Part shown: positions 18,639 through 30,309 of the stretch, in pieces
How positions within the stretch are numbered: position 1 is the stretch's first letter
How the letters are laid out: every line of letters starts with the position of its first letter
Source: Lepidurus packardi
Taxonomy: Eukaryota > Arthropoda > Branchiopoda > Notostraca > Triopsidae
Reading direction: 5' to 3'
Assembly (NCBI GenBank): GCA_023053545.1
Contig: JAKZAN010000001.1
Span: forward strand, 10,002,565 to 10,066,564
DNA length: 64,000 nt
Position numbers and translations under genes: made by a program
The notes under the pieces: generated by a model
The model's input: the letters and a program-made list of their open reading frames with translations, nothing else
The model's database searches: none
What the model was told of the DNA's origin: nothing

Positions 18639-19838
18639 GTGTCTTACGTCGAGGCTTTCAAACGAGGCTTTCTTACGAGGCTTTCGAGGCTTTCGAGGCT
18701 TTCTTACGTCGAGGCTTGCAGGAAACGGTTGTTGATGCAGTTCACCATGGTTCACAAAATATTAACCAGTAGAGCCTGTCATCGATCGGTATGGGTATTT
18801 AAGAGAACTGACACTTTTTGGACAGAGATCATGAATGAAAGGTGGACGGACAAGGAATGGAAGCTTAACATCCGTGTGACCCGTCGTACCTTCCATTACC
18901 TTTCCAATCTCCTTCGCGAAAAGCTTGCCAAAAAGACGACTAACTACCGAGTACCTGTTTCTTGCGAAAAACGGGTTGCGATCACATTATGGCGCCTTGG
19001 AACAAATATTGAGTTTCGGACGTTGGGTGGTCTCTTTGGTATAGGCCGAACTACAGCATGGCGGGCCTTTCATGAGACCTGCGATGCCCTGGTAGTTCTA
19101 CTAGGCGACTCCATCATATCAATGCCAACTGGCCAGCGTCTGGAAGAAACGGTGTCTAGCTTTGAGCGTAGAAATCTCCCCCAGTGCGTTGGTGCCATTG
19201 ATGGTACGCATATTCCTATTTTGGCCCCGCCAAAATACCGTGCGGACTATTATTGCGTACGAAAGGGGGGATACACTGTCGTCCTCCAAGTGGTGGTCGA
19301 CTTCTCAGGGCGCTTCATCAATATCAACGCTGGCTGGCCAGGCTCGGTTCACGATGCACGAATTTTCGTCAACAGCAAACTGTACCAGCTTGGCCAGCAG
19401 GGAACGTTGTTTCCTGACACCACGAAGCTCATCGGGGACGTCAACGTCCCGTATTATCTTATTGGCGATGCAGCATATCCGATCCTTACTTGGCTCATGA
19501 AGCCTTACCCTACCCATGCGATCACTGCTGAGAAAGAACGCTTTAACAACATTCTGAGCAGTGATCGCATGGTAGTTGAACGGGCCACCGGGAAGCTAAA
19601 GTGTAGATGGAGGTGTCTCCTCAAAAGAAACGACACCAATATCCGTCGGATTAACAGGGTCATATACGCGTGTTGCATTCTTCACAACATTTGCGAAGAG
19701 CAGGGCGACACGTTTGACTCTTGCTTCCAGATGGCTGTAGAGAATGACGGACCTGCCGAAGTTATTCCAGATCCACGCGTCCCACAAGCCGCTGCAAACC
19801 CGGAATTGATTCGTCGTACCTTGTGTGCAAATTTATAA
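18639..19838 (+). CDS. Harbinger-1 transposase (PIF/Harbinger, DDE_Tnp_4)
   Basis: Open frame of 399 codons. Homology to PIF transposases starts at about 18787 (WVFKRTDTFWTEIM, then DKEWKLNIRVTRRTFHYL). The first 50 codons contain tandem CGAGGCTTTC repeats and are probably leader or intron, so the true start may be at ATG 18735 or an upstream exon. The HTH-like part has LGGLFGIGRTTAWRAFHE. The catalytic triad is visible: D in QCVGAIDGTHIPI (about 19200), D in YLIGDAAYPILTWLMKPY (about 19465), E in VVERATGKLKCRWRCL (about 19577). The C-terminal ACCILHNICE helix is typical. The frame is intact. The partner Myb gene lies tail-to-tail on the other strand 111 bp away. Confidence 0.9.
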   Translation: MSYVEAFKRGFLTRLSRLSRLSYVEACRKRLLMQFTMVHKILTSRACHRSVWVFKRTDTFWTEIMNERWTDKEWKLNIRVTRRTFHYLSNLLREKLAKKTTNYRVPVSCEKRVAITLWRLGTNIEFRTLGGLFGIGRTTAWRAFHETCDALVVLLGDSIISMPTGQRLEETVSSFERRNLPQCVGAIDGTHIPILAPPKYRADYYCVRKGGYTVVLQVVVDFSGRFININAGWPGSVHDARIFVNSKLYQLGQQGTLFPDTTKLIGDVNVPYYLIGDAAYPILTWLMKPYPTHAITAEKERFNNILSSDRMVVERATGKLKCRWRCLLKRNDTNIRRINRVIYACCILHNICEEQGDTFDSCFQMAVENDGPAEVIPDPRVPQAAANPELIRRTLCANL

Positions 19839-21262
19839 TTTCCAACTTTCAAATTTTTGCGAACGTCTACTTTCTAGAAATGCACGGCTTTGTATTGCAC
19901 TGGTAAGTTGAGATCATCTCTAATACATGACATGAAAGGAAACATGCTCTTATTTTCTTTGAGAACGGGACGTCTTTTTCTTAGAGCAGACGTTCCCTAC
20001 CAACAAAGCCATAAGCTCCAACGTCTTGTCTTTCCTATCTTCGTCTTTTTTGCATCGCTCTTCATCCCTAGCAAGGCGTTCGGCCTCCTTGTCGCGATAC
20101 TCCTGCTCCTTTAGGCGCCAGGCATCTTCCTTTTCCGTCCTTTCCTTGATGCTACTCTGAATTTCCCTTTGCTGCTCCATGAACTCCGTGTCTCTTTCAG
20201 CAAACCCTTGAATAAGAGTCTCGATATTCATCAGATCAACTTTTTTGTTTTTCCTCTTCGGAGGCAGCACTGCGTCGTGAGAGCATGAGGATCCATTGCG
20301 TGCTTCTAGTATAGTAAAAAATATACTCGTGCTAAGCATAAAGTAAAGTATGCACCTTCAGTATCACTCTGTAAAAATTGGAAGTCTTCATCCATGGCTA
20401 GGGGATCGTTAACAGGAGTAACTGAGGAAGGAATGGAGAAAGGTAGAGACGGAACGGGCGAGAGGGAGTCTAAAATCTCAATAGGATTAGAGCTCGGTCG
20501 ATCTCCCATTATCTTGTTCATTTCTTCATAGTAAGGGTGGTCGTCCATGCAAAAATCACCCGCTCCACTCTGCGTTATAGCCTTCAGACTATCGCGGTAA
20601 TCTCTCTTAAGGTTGCGCACTTTTTCCTTGATTTGCTCCCATGTTCGCGTGTAATTTGATTCCGACATCTTGGCCACCAACTCTTTGTACAGCGGTTCCT
20701 TTCGCTTCATCCCGTCAAACTTTTTTTGCATCTCGGCATCACCCCAGAGCTGAATTAGCAACTTTGTCTCTTCAGTTCCCCACATCAGTGGCGTAACTAG
20801 AATTACGCACAGTACGCACGTGCGTACCAAAATTTTCCAAATTAAGGGCGCCAAACTAACTTTAGGGCGCTAAATTTGTAGTAGGGCGGGAACTCATAAT
20901 ATGACTAAAATTGACATTAGAGCCACAAAAGAGTCTAGTTATCTTGTATAAAAAAGCATAGGGCGCTAGACCAAGCTTGTGTCATTCCCTCTCCAGTGCA
21001 ATAAGCGTGTCCTGCTAAATGCAGAGCTCGGGACTGCCAGAGGCAAGCAACAGCGTTGAGCAAGTTTTGAAGAGGAAGACGCAAAGACAGAATCGCACAG
21101 GCGCAAGCGCAGCTCTCGGTATGCTCTGATTGTGAATATGTTTTGTGTTGATCCCTCCTCCCCACTGCACTCGTCGTCACTGCCTGCAATAACAAAGAAT
21201 GCATTGCATGTTTTCTGCGTCCTGCTATCCGTAGAATCAGCACTAAACTATTTTCTTTAACC

Positions 21263-24200
21263 ATGGAAACCCACCATAGCACTAGTAAGAAATTAAAGAA
21301 GTCTGGCCATGAGAACAGACTAGCAAAGGCCAGACGTGAAAAGGATGAAAGAAAGCTTTCAGAGACAATGCTAACATTTCTTAGGTAAGTGATACGAAAG
21401 GTGTTTATTCTTTCGGAGTTTCCTATGTTTATCTGAATGTTTTTATAAATTCGGAAAGTACAGAGCCATGAGCTGCCGCTTTTTCTAGTTTGGTACTGTT
21501 ATGTTATACCCCCCCCCCCCCCGCCCTGGATTCCTAGTTTTCCCATCTTAACCTAACCAAACCTAACCTAACTAAAACTAACCTAACTTAACCTAACGAA
21601 AAATAAAATTTTATCTTATTTTAAGAAAAATTTAACGCATTAAACCCCGGGGTGCCTGTGCAAACCATAGGCAAATCAATTTAAAAACTAGGCCAGTTTG
21701 GTTAGGTCTAGTTAGGTTAGGTTAGTCAGGTTAAGTTAAGACTAGAATATGTTCAGGAATTTTTACTTGTCATTTTGGTGAAGTTTTCACATTTTAAGAG
21801 CGATTAGGAAACGAAAAAATCGAGGGGGGGGTATAACATAAAAGTACCGCTTTTTTATGGTGTAGTTAATATTACTGTTATTATCTTCGCAATACTTCCA
21901 GGAAAGAACCAACTTCGACAGTCGTGTCTACAATTTGTTCAGATGCTGTACACAATAATACTGTCTGTCACGAAAGTTCGCTTACGGTTGAAAAGAGTCC
22001 AGAACTAGAGACTACGATCGCGTGTTCAGATATCCCGATGGCGGATGAAAGTGCAGATCTTGACGGAAGTCATTCAGTATCTTTATCGGAGACTTCAGAA
22101 ATCTGCTTTGCGACAACACCAACAAGCTCACAAAGTACAGAAGCTGCTTCTGTAAATTTAACTAAGACATGTGTAGAAAATGCTGCGTTAGTACGTTCCG
22201 TCGCATTTAAAACTCCAACAACGACAGAATCTTCTAGAGCACAGCTCGACATTGGAAGTTTGCAACGTGAGAAGCTGACCGATGCCGAGAAACTACTCAT
22301 TCTTGAAAGAGGAGATATTCCTCTCCGTCATAATCTTCCGACAAGAGACTGTGGTAAGAAGAAGAGGAAGTTCAACCCCGATTTCTTGTCGACGTACAAA
22401 TGGTTACGGTACTCAAATATGCTGGATGGCTGTTTCTGCGTTGCGTGTTTTTTATTCAGTTCGACACAAGGCGTGTTTGTGACATCACCTTTTACTGATT
22501 GGTCCAACACTAGCGCAGTTATGCAAAAACATCAGGAAAGCGTCGATCATTCTAAAGCTGCCCAAAGTTGTATCTCGTTCACTGCCATAACTTCGGGCAA
22601 GCAACAAACTGTATGTCAGAGCATTTCAAGTGCTTTTCAAGAAACCATTGCACGAAACCGACACTTCCTTGGTGAAATCGAGAAGGTCATTATCTTGTGT
22701 GGAAAGCAAAATATTCCTTTACGTGGGCACATACCAGAAACGAGCAATTTTCATTCCATATTGCACCTTCTTCGCGAGCACGATCCAATTTTGGACAACT
22801 TTCTGAAAACCTCGCCCAGAAATGCTCAATACATCAGCCCGAAAATCCAGAATGAATTTATTCAGTTGATTGGGCAGCAGATCCAGCGCAGCATTTTAGC
22901 TGAGGTTCGTGAGGCCAAATGGTTTGGGCTCATTGCGGACGAGACTCCAGATGTTTCCCGTATCGAACAAGTGTCGCTATCTGTTCGTTACCTCACGGCA
23001 AGTTCACAGGTAAAAGAGATGTTTCTAGAATTCATTCAAAGTGAAGATACTCGTGGAGTCTCTTTGGCCAACCAATTTCTTCAAAGAATTTCGGCCTGGA
23101 ATTTGGATAAGAAGAATTTGAGGGCTCAAGCGTACGACAAGGGTGCCAATATGAGTGGAAAATTCAAAGGAGTGCAGGCAGCGATTCGGAAAGAATTGCC
23201 AGAAGCAGTTTACTGTGCTTGTCTGGCTCATGGTCTGAATACTGCAATTGTCCATTCTTGTGGTATAGCCAGTGTTTCAAACCTGTTAACCAAGGCGAAT
23301 GAGGCCATCAGAATGACAAAGTCCTCTGCCAAGCGGCACAACATCTATAAAGAAGAACTGAAGAAATTGTCAAATTTTATTCCTGATGATGACAATACCC
23401 TCGAAATACCATTGGCATGCGACACACGGTGGATTAGCCAGGCTGGTTGCCTTCAATCCCTGAAGGACAAGTTTGTCATCGTGGTGTCTGCACTGGAAGC
23501 AATATCAGATTTTGACGGGAAAGCAACGAGTGTACTGCATTCAATTCTTCAGTTCGACTTTATAGTACCCCTATTTCTTGTAGAGGACGTTCTGGGTTAC
23601 ACTGTGAATCTGCACAAGACCCTTCAAAAAGTAAACGTGGATTTGGTAAATGCCGTAGACGACGCGGAAGCTGTTGTCCGTTGTTTGGAAGATATTCGCA
23701 ACGAGGATTATTTCAGCTCGCTGTACATAAGCGCAAAGAAACTGGCAGCAGACGTCGATGTGGAGGAGAAAGTTCCTCGGATCACTAAACGGCAAATACA
23801 CAGAGCAAATGCCGATTCCATGGATCCCAGGCAGCACTATTATCGGAACCTTTTCCTACCTTTCGTGGACAACATGATTGTCGAGCTGAAAGAGCAGCTG
23901 ATACAGCCAAAGCCGCGTTTCCTTGCACAGTACCTTATACCTAGTCGTCTATCAAAGTGTTCTCGAGATTTAGAAAAAGACATATTTGCTGCCTTCACTT
24001 CAGATTGCGTTTATGATGAAAAGGAAATGAAGATCTGGAGATCGAAATGAAGCTCAACATCTGACCGTGAGAAACCAGCATCAGTATGCGAAACACTTGC
24101 TGTGATGTCAAGAGATACATTCCCGAACATCTACACTGCTCTCTCAATTTTTGCAACAATGCCCGTGTCCGTAGCCACTGCTGAACGTTCTTTCAGTACT

Positions 24201-24362
24201 CTGAAAAGACTGAAAACATGGCTGCGTAACACGATGGGTGAAAGTCGTTTGACAGGACTTGCATTGATGCATTTGCACAGGGACGTTAACATTGACATAG
24301 AGCAAGTACTGCGTGACTTTGATCCTTTGAATGACCGCCGGATCCTCCTTGCCTTAAACTAA
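21263..24362 (+). pseudogene. hAT-2 transposase (TTF zinc finger, DUF4371, hATC), one frameshift
   Basis: Exon 1 is 21263-21384 (METHHSTSKKLKKSGHENRL, basic). The intron 21385-21901 has GTAAGT and CTTCCAG and joins in phase to exon 2 from 21902. The TTF-type zinc finger is at about 22390-22560 (CFCVACFLFS...HQESVDHSKAAQS). DUF4371/RNase-H-like core: AKWFGLIADETPDVSRIEQVS carries the first catalytic Asp (about 22920-22980), CACLAHGLNT lies near 23215, and FATMPVSVATAERSFSTLKRL in the hATC domain at about 24147-24209. A single missing base near 24048 creates a stop (IWRSK then TGA) and puts the hATC exon in another frame. Apart from that break the gene looks complete, with stop at 24360-24362. 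Confidence 0.88.
21489..21853. repeat. MITE-like palindromic element in the hAT-2 intron
   Basis: GGTACTGTTATGTTATACC plus a C-run (about 21491-21523) is mirrored by a G-run plus GGTATAACATAAAAGTACC (about 21824-21850). Inside are CCTAA-rich (21542-21598) and the complementary TTAGG-rich (21694-21738) tracts, so the whole can fold into a long hairpin. No ORF. Confidence 0.7.
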
Positions 24363-24691
24363 TCATCTTCAACTTCAATGTTTTATTGTTCTGCATATTA
24401 ATTCGTCTGTGATTCACTTAACCTAATTACACTTAATTTATCATAAAGCTAACTGGTTGTGTCATGTATCACACATTGATTTCTGCCTGTGATTGTTAAC
24501 CCAGTGATATTAAACTAACTTTTCAAGTACTTCGTTGTCGGTGTTTGAGTCATTTATAAGCATGCGTTTTAAGTTTAAATTACTTATGGAGGAAGTGAAC
24601 TAGGGGCGCCAAATCCTGAAAGTGCGTACCAAAAAAAAAACCTGGTTACGCCACTGCCCCACATCATCCTCTTCTTCTTGGGGTCACTCAT

Positions 24692-25308
24692 ACTTTCGCT
24701 AAAACAAACATAACAAAAATAAGTGCGGTTCCTTGTAGTGTGCGACACAACTTCACTTTTCTGATATCAATGGGAATCACGATAAAAAGAGTAAAACAAC
24801 GTGATGGCTAAAAGGCGATTTATGTGTGGCAAGTTTTTATGACTGTTGTGTATTTAAAGTGATTCTTACTTGAAACGCAAAGTCTATCGATGAAAAGTTC
24901 AACACGCTGGTCACAAAACATACAACTGCTTTATTTACATTACAAGTCACTCCCTCTCTAGTCTTGACGCGAAACGATCCTCAACTCACCACTGCTGGCC
25001 CAGACCCCTGATCCGAAAAGTGGTTTCGAAACCTCTCACCAAACCCCACTTTGAACTAGAGTTTGGCCAGTGGAAACATGTGAGTTCGGGAACTCGAGTT
25101 GAAATCCCACTTGAACTCGAGTTCAGCCGGCAGTGGAAACACACTCTAAGCCAGCGAAGCCCTCCAACCTGTACCGGCCCCACTGATAGCAGACGTGAAT
25201 ACACTATCACACTGGTGGCAGCGTCTCTTCGACCCCACGTCCTCCGAAACCGGAAAAAAAACAAGCTTCCACGCCTACCCGCATCAAAACCCCCAAACTC
25301 CCCGAATC
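24692..25308. other. Harbinger-1 right flank and Gypsy-3 5' LTR/leader
   Basis: The primer-site-like CTGGTGGCAGCGTC begins at about 25213, after ...CACTATCACA, so a 5' LTR ends at about 25212; its left end is not recognisable because the 3' LTR is lost. Two imperfect direct repeats, each TTGAACTnGAGTT followed by a CAGTGGAAACA-type tail, lie at about 25051-25086 and 25111-25148. No gene. Confidence 0.45.
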
Positions 25309-25314
25309 GTAAGT
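25309..25314 (+). promoter_or_regulatory. Candidate leader splice donor of Gypsy-3
   Basis: GAATC/GTAAGT sits 25 bases before the gag ATG, downstream of the primer site. With acceptors ending at 30296 and 31299 it would allow spliced messages for the zinc-finger and env-like ORFs, as in retroviruses. Splicing is inferred from consensus only. Confidence 0.5.
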
Positions 25315-25333
25315 ACAACCATACAAACTAAAA

Positions 25334-26419
25334 ATGACCGCTGTAGGATCAACGTCCACAGTTCCCTTATCAATAACCCTAGAACAACTAAATGAAATCC
25401 TATCTCCATTACTTAACTCTACGATGATGCACACAATCCCTGATTTTACAGGGGAATCCGACGATGCATCAGTAAGACGATTTTACCAAGATTTAGAACG
25501 CATTGGTAGTACAATAGGATGGTCCGAACCACACCTACACAAAGTAGCCGTAATTAAATTAAAAGGAGGCGCCGGTGCCTATTACAATACTATTTCTCCC
25601 CGCCCAACAACTTACAAAGAATTCAAAACAGCTCTCTCCGAACGCTACGGTGACAGTCACCACGAATCACAAGCTATAGTCAAACTCCAGAATTGCAATC
25701 AAGAGGCAAAACAACCAGTTCGTGACTTTGCAGACAAGATTCGTTCACTCACAAGACGAGTCCACGAAAACGATAGCCCCCCAGCTGGGAACGAAATATT
25801 AGACAAAATCATGCGCCTAAATTTTATCAGAGGACTGCTTCCTTATTTAAAACGCTACGTTCTAAGCGCCAATCCAACGAACCTTCGCGAAGCTATAGAA
25901 GTTGCAGCTCGAGAAGAAGCTAACGAAGCAGCAGTTCCCCACAATGTTAGTCTTCAGAATGAAATCGAAGTTGTTACAGCAGTTGTTGCTGCGCTTACTA
26001 CTAACGAACCTTCGTTCAGTCGCAGGAGCAGAAGCACTACCTCGAATAGACCTCCCAACACCTACTCTTACGATCGAAACAGCTCGGGATATAGATCCCC
26101 GAACCCATATAGATCCCAAAATTCATACAATCCCTCAAACCCGTATCGCGATACATCTCGCAGCGGCGATAGACAAGTCCGTTTCTCGGACCAGTTCTCA
26201 CGAAATACGAACAGATTCCAGTCCCCAGGCAGGAACAACTTCAACCCTAGAAACCCCACCTTCCAACCACGCCCTAACTTTCAACCACGGTTCCCCCCAG
26301 GCCACCATACTGATAGGCCACAAGGCATGTCACGACCCCGAAATCCCAACATTGAACGTTGGTCATGTCGTAGACGAGGACACATAGCAGCTAACTGCCG
26401 AACGAACCAATCAAACTAG
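25334..26419 (+). CDS. Gypsy-3 gag
   Basis: 361 codons, uninterrupted. The capsid-like core has IPDFTGESDDASVRRFYQDL, LHKVAVIKLKGGAGAYY, ERYGDSHHESQAIVKLQNCNQ and FIRGLLPYLKRYVLSANP (about residues 35-195). The C-terminal third is Asn/Arg/Ser/Pro-rich and basic. It ends in a single zinc knuckle WSCRRRGHIAANCR, in which the first Cys of the expected CxxC is Trp-Ser-Cys shifted, so metal binding in this copy is doubtful. Related in motif layout to the Gypsy-2 gag but clearly different. ATG chosen because it is the first after the leader and starts the conserved region. Confidence 0.88.
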   Translation: MTAVGSTSTVPLSITLEQLNEILSPLLNSTMMHTIPDFTGESDDASVRRFYQDLERIGSTIGWSEPHLHKVAVIKLKGGAGAYYNTISPRPTTYKEFKTALSERYGDSHHESQAIVKLQNCNQEAKQPVRDFADKIRSLTRRVHENDSPPAGNEILDKIMRLNFIRGLLPYLKRYVLSANPTNLREAIEVAAREEANEAAVPHNVSLQNEIEVVTAVVAALTTNEPSFSRRSRSTTSNRPPNTYSYDRNSSGYRSPNPYRSQNSYNPSNPYRDTSRSGDRQVRFSDQFSRNTNRFQSPGRNNFNPRNPTFQPRPNFQPRFPPGHHTDRPQGMSRPRNPNIERWSCRRRGHIAANCRTNQSN

Positions 26420-29400
26420 AGGTGCTGACTGTGGCCCAACGAAAAGGTCAGTTGGCACCAGGTAGGAGAAGAAAAAACCTTTTTAAGAGACCTCCCGGTA
26501 GAATTTTTGCAAAAGTTATTATAGGATCAATCCCATTTAGATGTTTAGTTGACACAGGTTGACACAGGTTTCAGGCGTTACAGTTATGAATAAGCAAGCG
26601 TTTAATTTGCTGACACCGGACATTGCAGGAAAGCCAGTTCAAACTGATACAATCTTGAAATCAGTAACAGGAGATAACCTGAATGTCTTCGGTTGTTATG
26701 AATTACCTTCTGAAATTCAAGGCCGTAAATTCAAAGTTGAATGTTACGTAGCAGAAGAGTTAGCTTACGACATCATCCTCGGTATGGATGCGATTCAGAG
26801 CCAGAGCATAGTTATTGACGGCGCGTAAATGGAAATAAGCATGCAGAAAGAGATTAATGTGGTAGGCCTTGCAAGGAACAGTTCCAGAGTGCAACTGCAT
26901 AAGCAAGTGAAAATACCCGAATACAGTAGAGTCATTGCTACTGCCAAATCCGAGCACGATAACTCGCATGGAGCGGAAATTATTTTTGAGCCTGTTCAGC
27001 TAGACGACGAATTCGTTTGTAGCGAACCAGCAATCGTAATAGGAAAGGGATGCGGTAAAATCCCAGTCTCGTTTTGGAATAATGGTCCTAACGATGTTGT
27101 GTTGAAACGAAACACACTTATAGGAAGAGTTTGTAACGCCAGAGTGTCCGTGATTGCAGCAGTGCACTCACGTCCAAGTACAGAGTATCCGTTACTCGAG
27201 AACTTCGATCTGTCTAATGTTACCCCTTCGCACAGGGATGAGCTATTAAAATTATTAATTGAATTTCGGGATATTTTTGCAAAAGATGATAACGATTTAG
27301 GCCGTACAAAACTTGTTAAACATACCATTCACACCAGAGGTTCCAATCCTATCTACCAGCGTCCGTACAGAGCGCCAGAAGCACAAAAAAACAGTTATTA
27401 GACAGCATGTGGACGAAATGTTACATAGAGATATCATTAGACCTTCTTCCTCTCCTTGGGGAGCACCAGTAGTTTTAGTTAAAAAGAAAGATGGTACACA
27501 AAGGTTTTGCGTAGATTTTCGTAAAATTAATGCAGTTACAAGGAGAGATGTGTACCCTTTACCACGAATCGACGATACCTTGGATAAGTTAGGCAAAGCA
27601 CGTTATTTTTCAGTTATGGACTTAGCATCAGGATATTGGCAAGTCGAGGTAGCAGAGGAAGATAAGTACAAGACAGCATTTACGACAAATTTTGGTCATT
27701 ACGAGTTTAATTGTTTACCTTTTGGGTTATCTAATGCCCCAGCAACTTTTCAAAGGCTAATGGATAAAATTCTCGCCGCCGAGAATAGACTTGAGAACGT
27801 GTTAGTATACTTAGACGACATTATAGTTTTTTCCAAAACGTTCCCTGAACACATTGTTCACCTCCGCGAAATTTTTTCTAGACTACGAGCCGCAAGCTTA
27901 AAACTAAAAGCCAAGAAATGTAATTTTTGCAAACCTTTAGTTAAATATCTAGGTCACATTGTCTCCGCTGAAGGAGTTCAACCTGACCCAGCAAAAGATT
28001 TCAGCCGTTAAAAACTACCCGACACCAAGATCCGTAAAGGAAAATCGTTCCTTCCTAGGCTTAGCAGGATACTACAGGCGATTTATCAAAGACTACTCGC
28101 GTATAGCAAGACCCTTGAATAAACTAAGAAACACATAAAATTTAACTGGACAGACAAAGAACATTCAGCTTTTACCACTTTTTTAGCTTACCCAGATTTT
28201 TCAATACCATTCATACTTTACACAGATGCTTGTGACACAGGACTAGGCGCTGTGTTAAGCCAAACTCATAACGGCCAAGAAAAAGTTATTGCTTACGCTA
28301 GCAAAACTCTAAGTGATACCGAATCACGTTACGCTACGGTCGAAAGAGAAGCTTTAGCGATTATATTTGCAGTTAAACATTTTCATCCTTATCTATACGG
28401 CAGACATTTTAAAGTAGTTACAGACCACAACCCATTAAAATGGCTCATGAACAACAAAGACAGCTCTTCTAAATTGGCAAGATGGTCACTTAAACTTCAA
28501 GATTACGATATGGAAATCAAATACCGTCCCGGTGTTAAACACGGCAATGCCGACTGTCTATCCCGAATTCCTGTCGATGCAATATCAAACAGTGATACGT
28601 TGTATACCGCCACCTTGCACGAACTTCAGTTAGAAGACCCCTTTTGTTCAGCTATCGTATACTATTTAGAAAACAGAGAATTACAGGATAATAGCCCTAA
28701 GCATCCAGCATGGCTCTATTCACTAGAAAAATTTATTTTAGACGAAAACGGGTTACTCCTACACCTCCTTCAAATTAAAAAGTCACAAGAAATTACAGAA
28801 CAAATAGTAGCTCCCGAGGCTATCAGGAAGGAGATAATGGTGTCCCTGCATGATCACAAACTGTCAGGACATTTAGCTTTCCAAAAGACACACGAAAAAG
28901 TTAGACAGCGTTTTTATTGGCCTAGAATGTATTCTGAAATTAAACAATACTGCAAATCCTGTGAATCCTGTGCAAGACACAAGGATACTATTCGCACAGC
29001 GCCAGCCCCTATGGTTCCTTTAGAACCGGTTTCGGCGCCTATGGAACGTATTGCCATAGACGTTGTAGGCCCCTTACCACAGACCTACAGAGGTAACAAG
29101 TATATAGTTGTCTTTACAGATTATTACACCAAATGGCCAGAAGCATTTGCGATACCCGATCAGAAAGCAGACACTATAGCTAGACTTTTTGTGGAAGAAA
29201 TCATAGCTCGCCATGGTGCACCCCGTATTCTACTCTCAGATAGAGGCACTAATTTCATGTCCCAGCTAGTGGCAGAAATCTGCAAACTTCTTGAAATCAA
29301 ACAGGTTCGCACAACTGCGTACCATCCGCAGACAGATGGGTTGACAGAAAGGTTCAATAAAACTTTAATTTCCTTATTGAAACATTATGTTGAAAAATCA

Positions 29401-30263
29401 CAACAGGATTGGGATTCGCACATCCCATACGTTCTGTTCGCATACAGAACATCGCTACAATCTTAAAGTTTAGAATCCCCATTTTTCCTCCTTTACGGTA
29501 GGGACCCTACCCTACCAATCGACACGCTAATGACACAACCTCGGAAGAGTTATGCATTAGCGGTAGATTACAAAGCAGAAATGTTAGCACGCCTCACTTC
29601 AGCATGGGAAGTAGCCGGTAGAAATCTTCAAATAGCAACAGAAAATCAAAAACATTATTACGATCAGAATTCAAAAGAAGTAGCATACACTTGGTCAAAA
29701 GGTCTTTTTAAATAATCCAATGACAAAACCTGGATTAGCTAGGAAACTAGATTTAAAATGGCTAGGTCCCTTCAGAATCATCGAGTTTACATCTCCAGTA
29801 AATGTTCGAATTAGAGACACAAAAACTTTAAAAACAGAAATCGTCCACGTAAACAGACTAAAAACTTGCCGCGACACTAGCCCGTGGTCTTCAGAACCCC
29901 CACCCCCACTCTATACTTCCCCTACCCCTGTGTTACATGAAACCCACCCCCCCCCCCCCTTCCCCCCCAAGACAACTTTCTATAATTCCGCGAAAACCAA
30001 CCCCGGTACTAGTAACGCCACCTCAAGTGATCGTTCCACCAATACCTTTAGTAATTTCAAACCCAACAGTGCCGCCCGCAACTTCACCCGTACCCCCACT
30101 TCCACCCGTACCCAGAGCCGTTACTAGAGCTCAAAATGCCGGCACAGCACGAGCATCAACGTCACAACCTTCACAAGCATTAACTCCCCTTCAGGGAAAT
30201 GTTCTAAGACCAGTAACTTTAAGAGATCGGTCAACTCTTCGCCCCCCGGCGAAGTATACTTAA
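26420..30263 (+). pseudogene. Gypsy-3 pol (protease, RT, RNase H, integrase), many breaks
   Basis: The protease Asp region at about 26545-26570 carries a tandem 10-bp duplication (TTGACACAGG twice) that shifts the frame exactly at DTG. A TAA at 26826 follows. The RT spans two frames with a slip in an A-run near 27386-27392 and shows PSSSPWGAPVVLV, FSVMDLASGYWQVEV and VYLDDIIVFS (about 27805). A stop at 28009 and a deletion remove the RT/RNase H linker. RNase H: LYTDACDTGLGAVL (about 28215), SDTESRYATVEREALA. The integrase has the HHCC finger, AIDVVGPLPQ, LSDRGTNFMS and HPQTDGLTERFNKT (D, D, E intact), then a TAA at 29464, another slip near 29712, and a GPF-like end. The Pro-rich tail finishes at 30263. 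The domain order is that of a vertebrate-retrovirus-like Gypsy. Confidence 0.9.
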
Positions 30264-30269
30264 ATTTCT

Positions 30270-30296
30270 TTTTTTTTTTACGTCTGAGCACGACAG
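30270..30296 (+). promoter_or_regulatory. Candidate splice acceptor before the zinc-finger ORFs
   Basis: A run of T (about 30267-30279) followed by ACGTCTGAGCACGACAG ends at 30296, 14 bases before the ATG at 30310. Plausible 3' splice site for a message using the donor at 25309. Confidence 0.35.
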
Positions 30297-30309
30297 ACTT
30301 AACCAGCGC

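Larger units (their letters stand above)
20786..24656 (+). mobile_element. hAT-2, complete ends and 8-bp target duplication
   Basis: Starts CAGTGGCGTAACTAG (20786) and ends GGTTACGCCACTG (24656); the outer 12 bases are perfect inverted repeats. CCCCACAT occurs at 20778-20785 and 24657-24664 as target duplication. The 3871-bp element carries one hAT transposase gene on the plus strand. Its insertion splits the Myb gene of Harbinger-1. The stretch 20800-21262 is promoter/leader without any recognised gene. Confidence 0.95.
19950..24691 (-). pseudogene. Harbinger-1 Myb/SANT-like DNA-binding protein, split by hAT-2
   Basis: On the minus strand the gene starts at 24691 (MSDPKKKRMMWGTEE, the first codons carrying a basic nuclear-signal-like run). 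It is cut after nine or so codons by hAT-2, whose 8-bp target duplication lies in the gene, and resumes at 20785. The trihelix/Myb domain has LLIQLWGDAEMQKKFDG, YKELVAKM and WEQIKEKVRNLKRDYRD. A 50-bp intron (20306-20355, GTGCAT...CTAG) then precedes the second exon, a Lys/Glu-rich coiled coil (ERTEKEDAWRLKEQEYRDKE) ending in a basic tail. In PIF/Harbinger elements this protein brings the transposase to DNA. Without the hAT the gene would read through. Harbinger-1 termini were not found. Confidence 0.85.

Noticed and set aside
21542-21738. Interstitial telomere
   Set aside because: Motifs are degenerate, short, and arranged as an inverted pair inside a hairpin in an intron.
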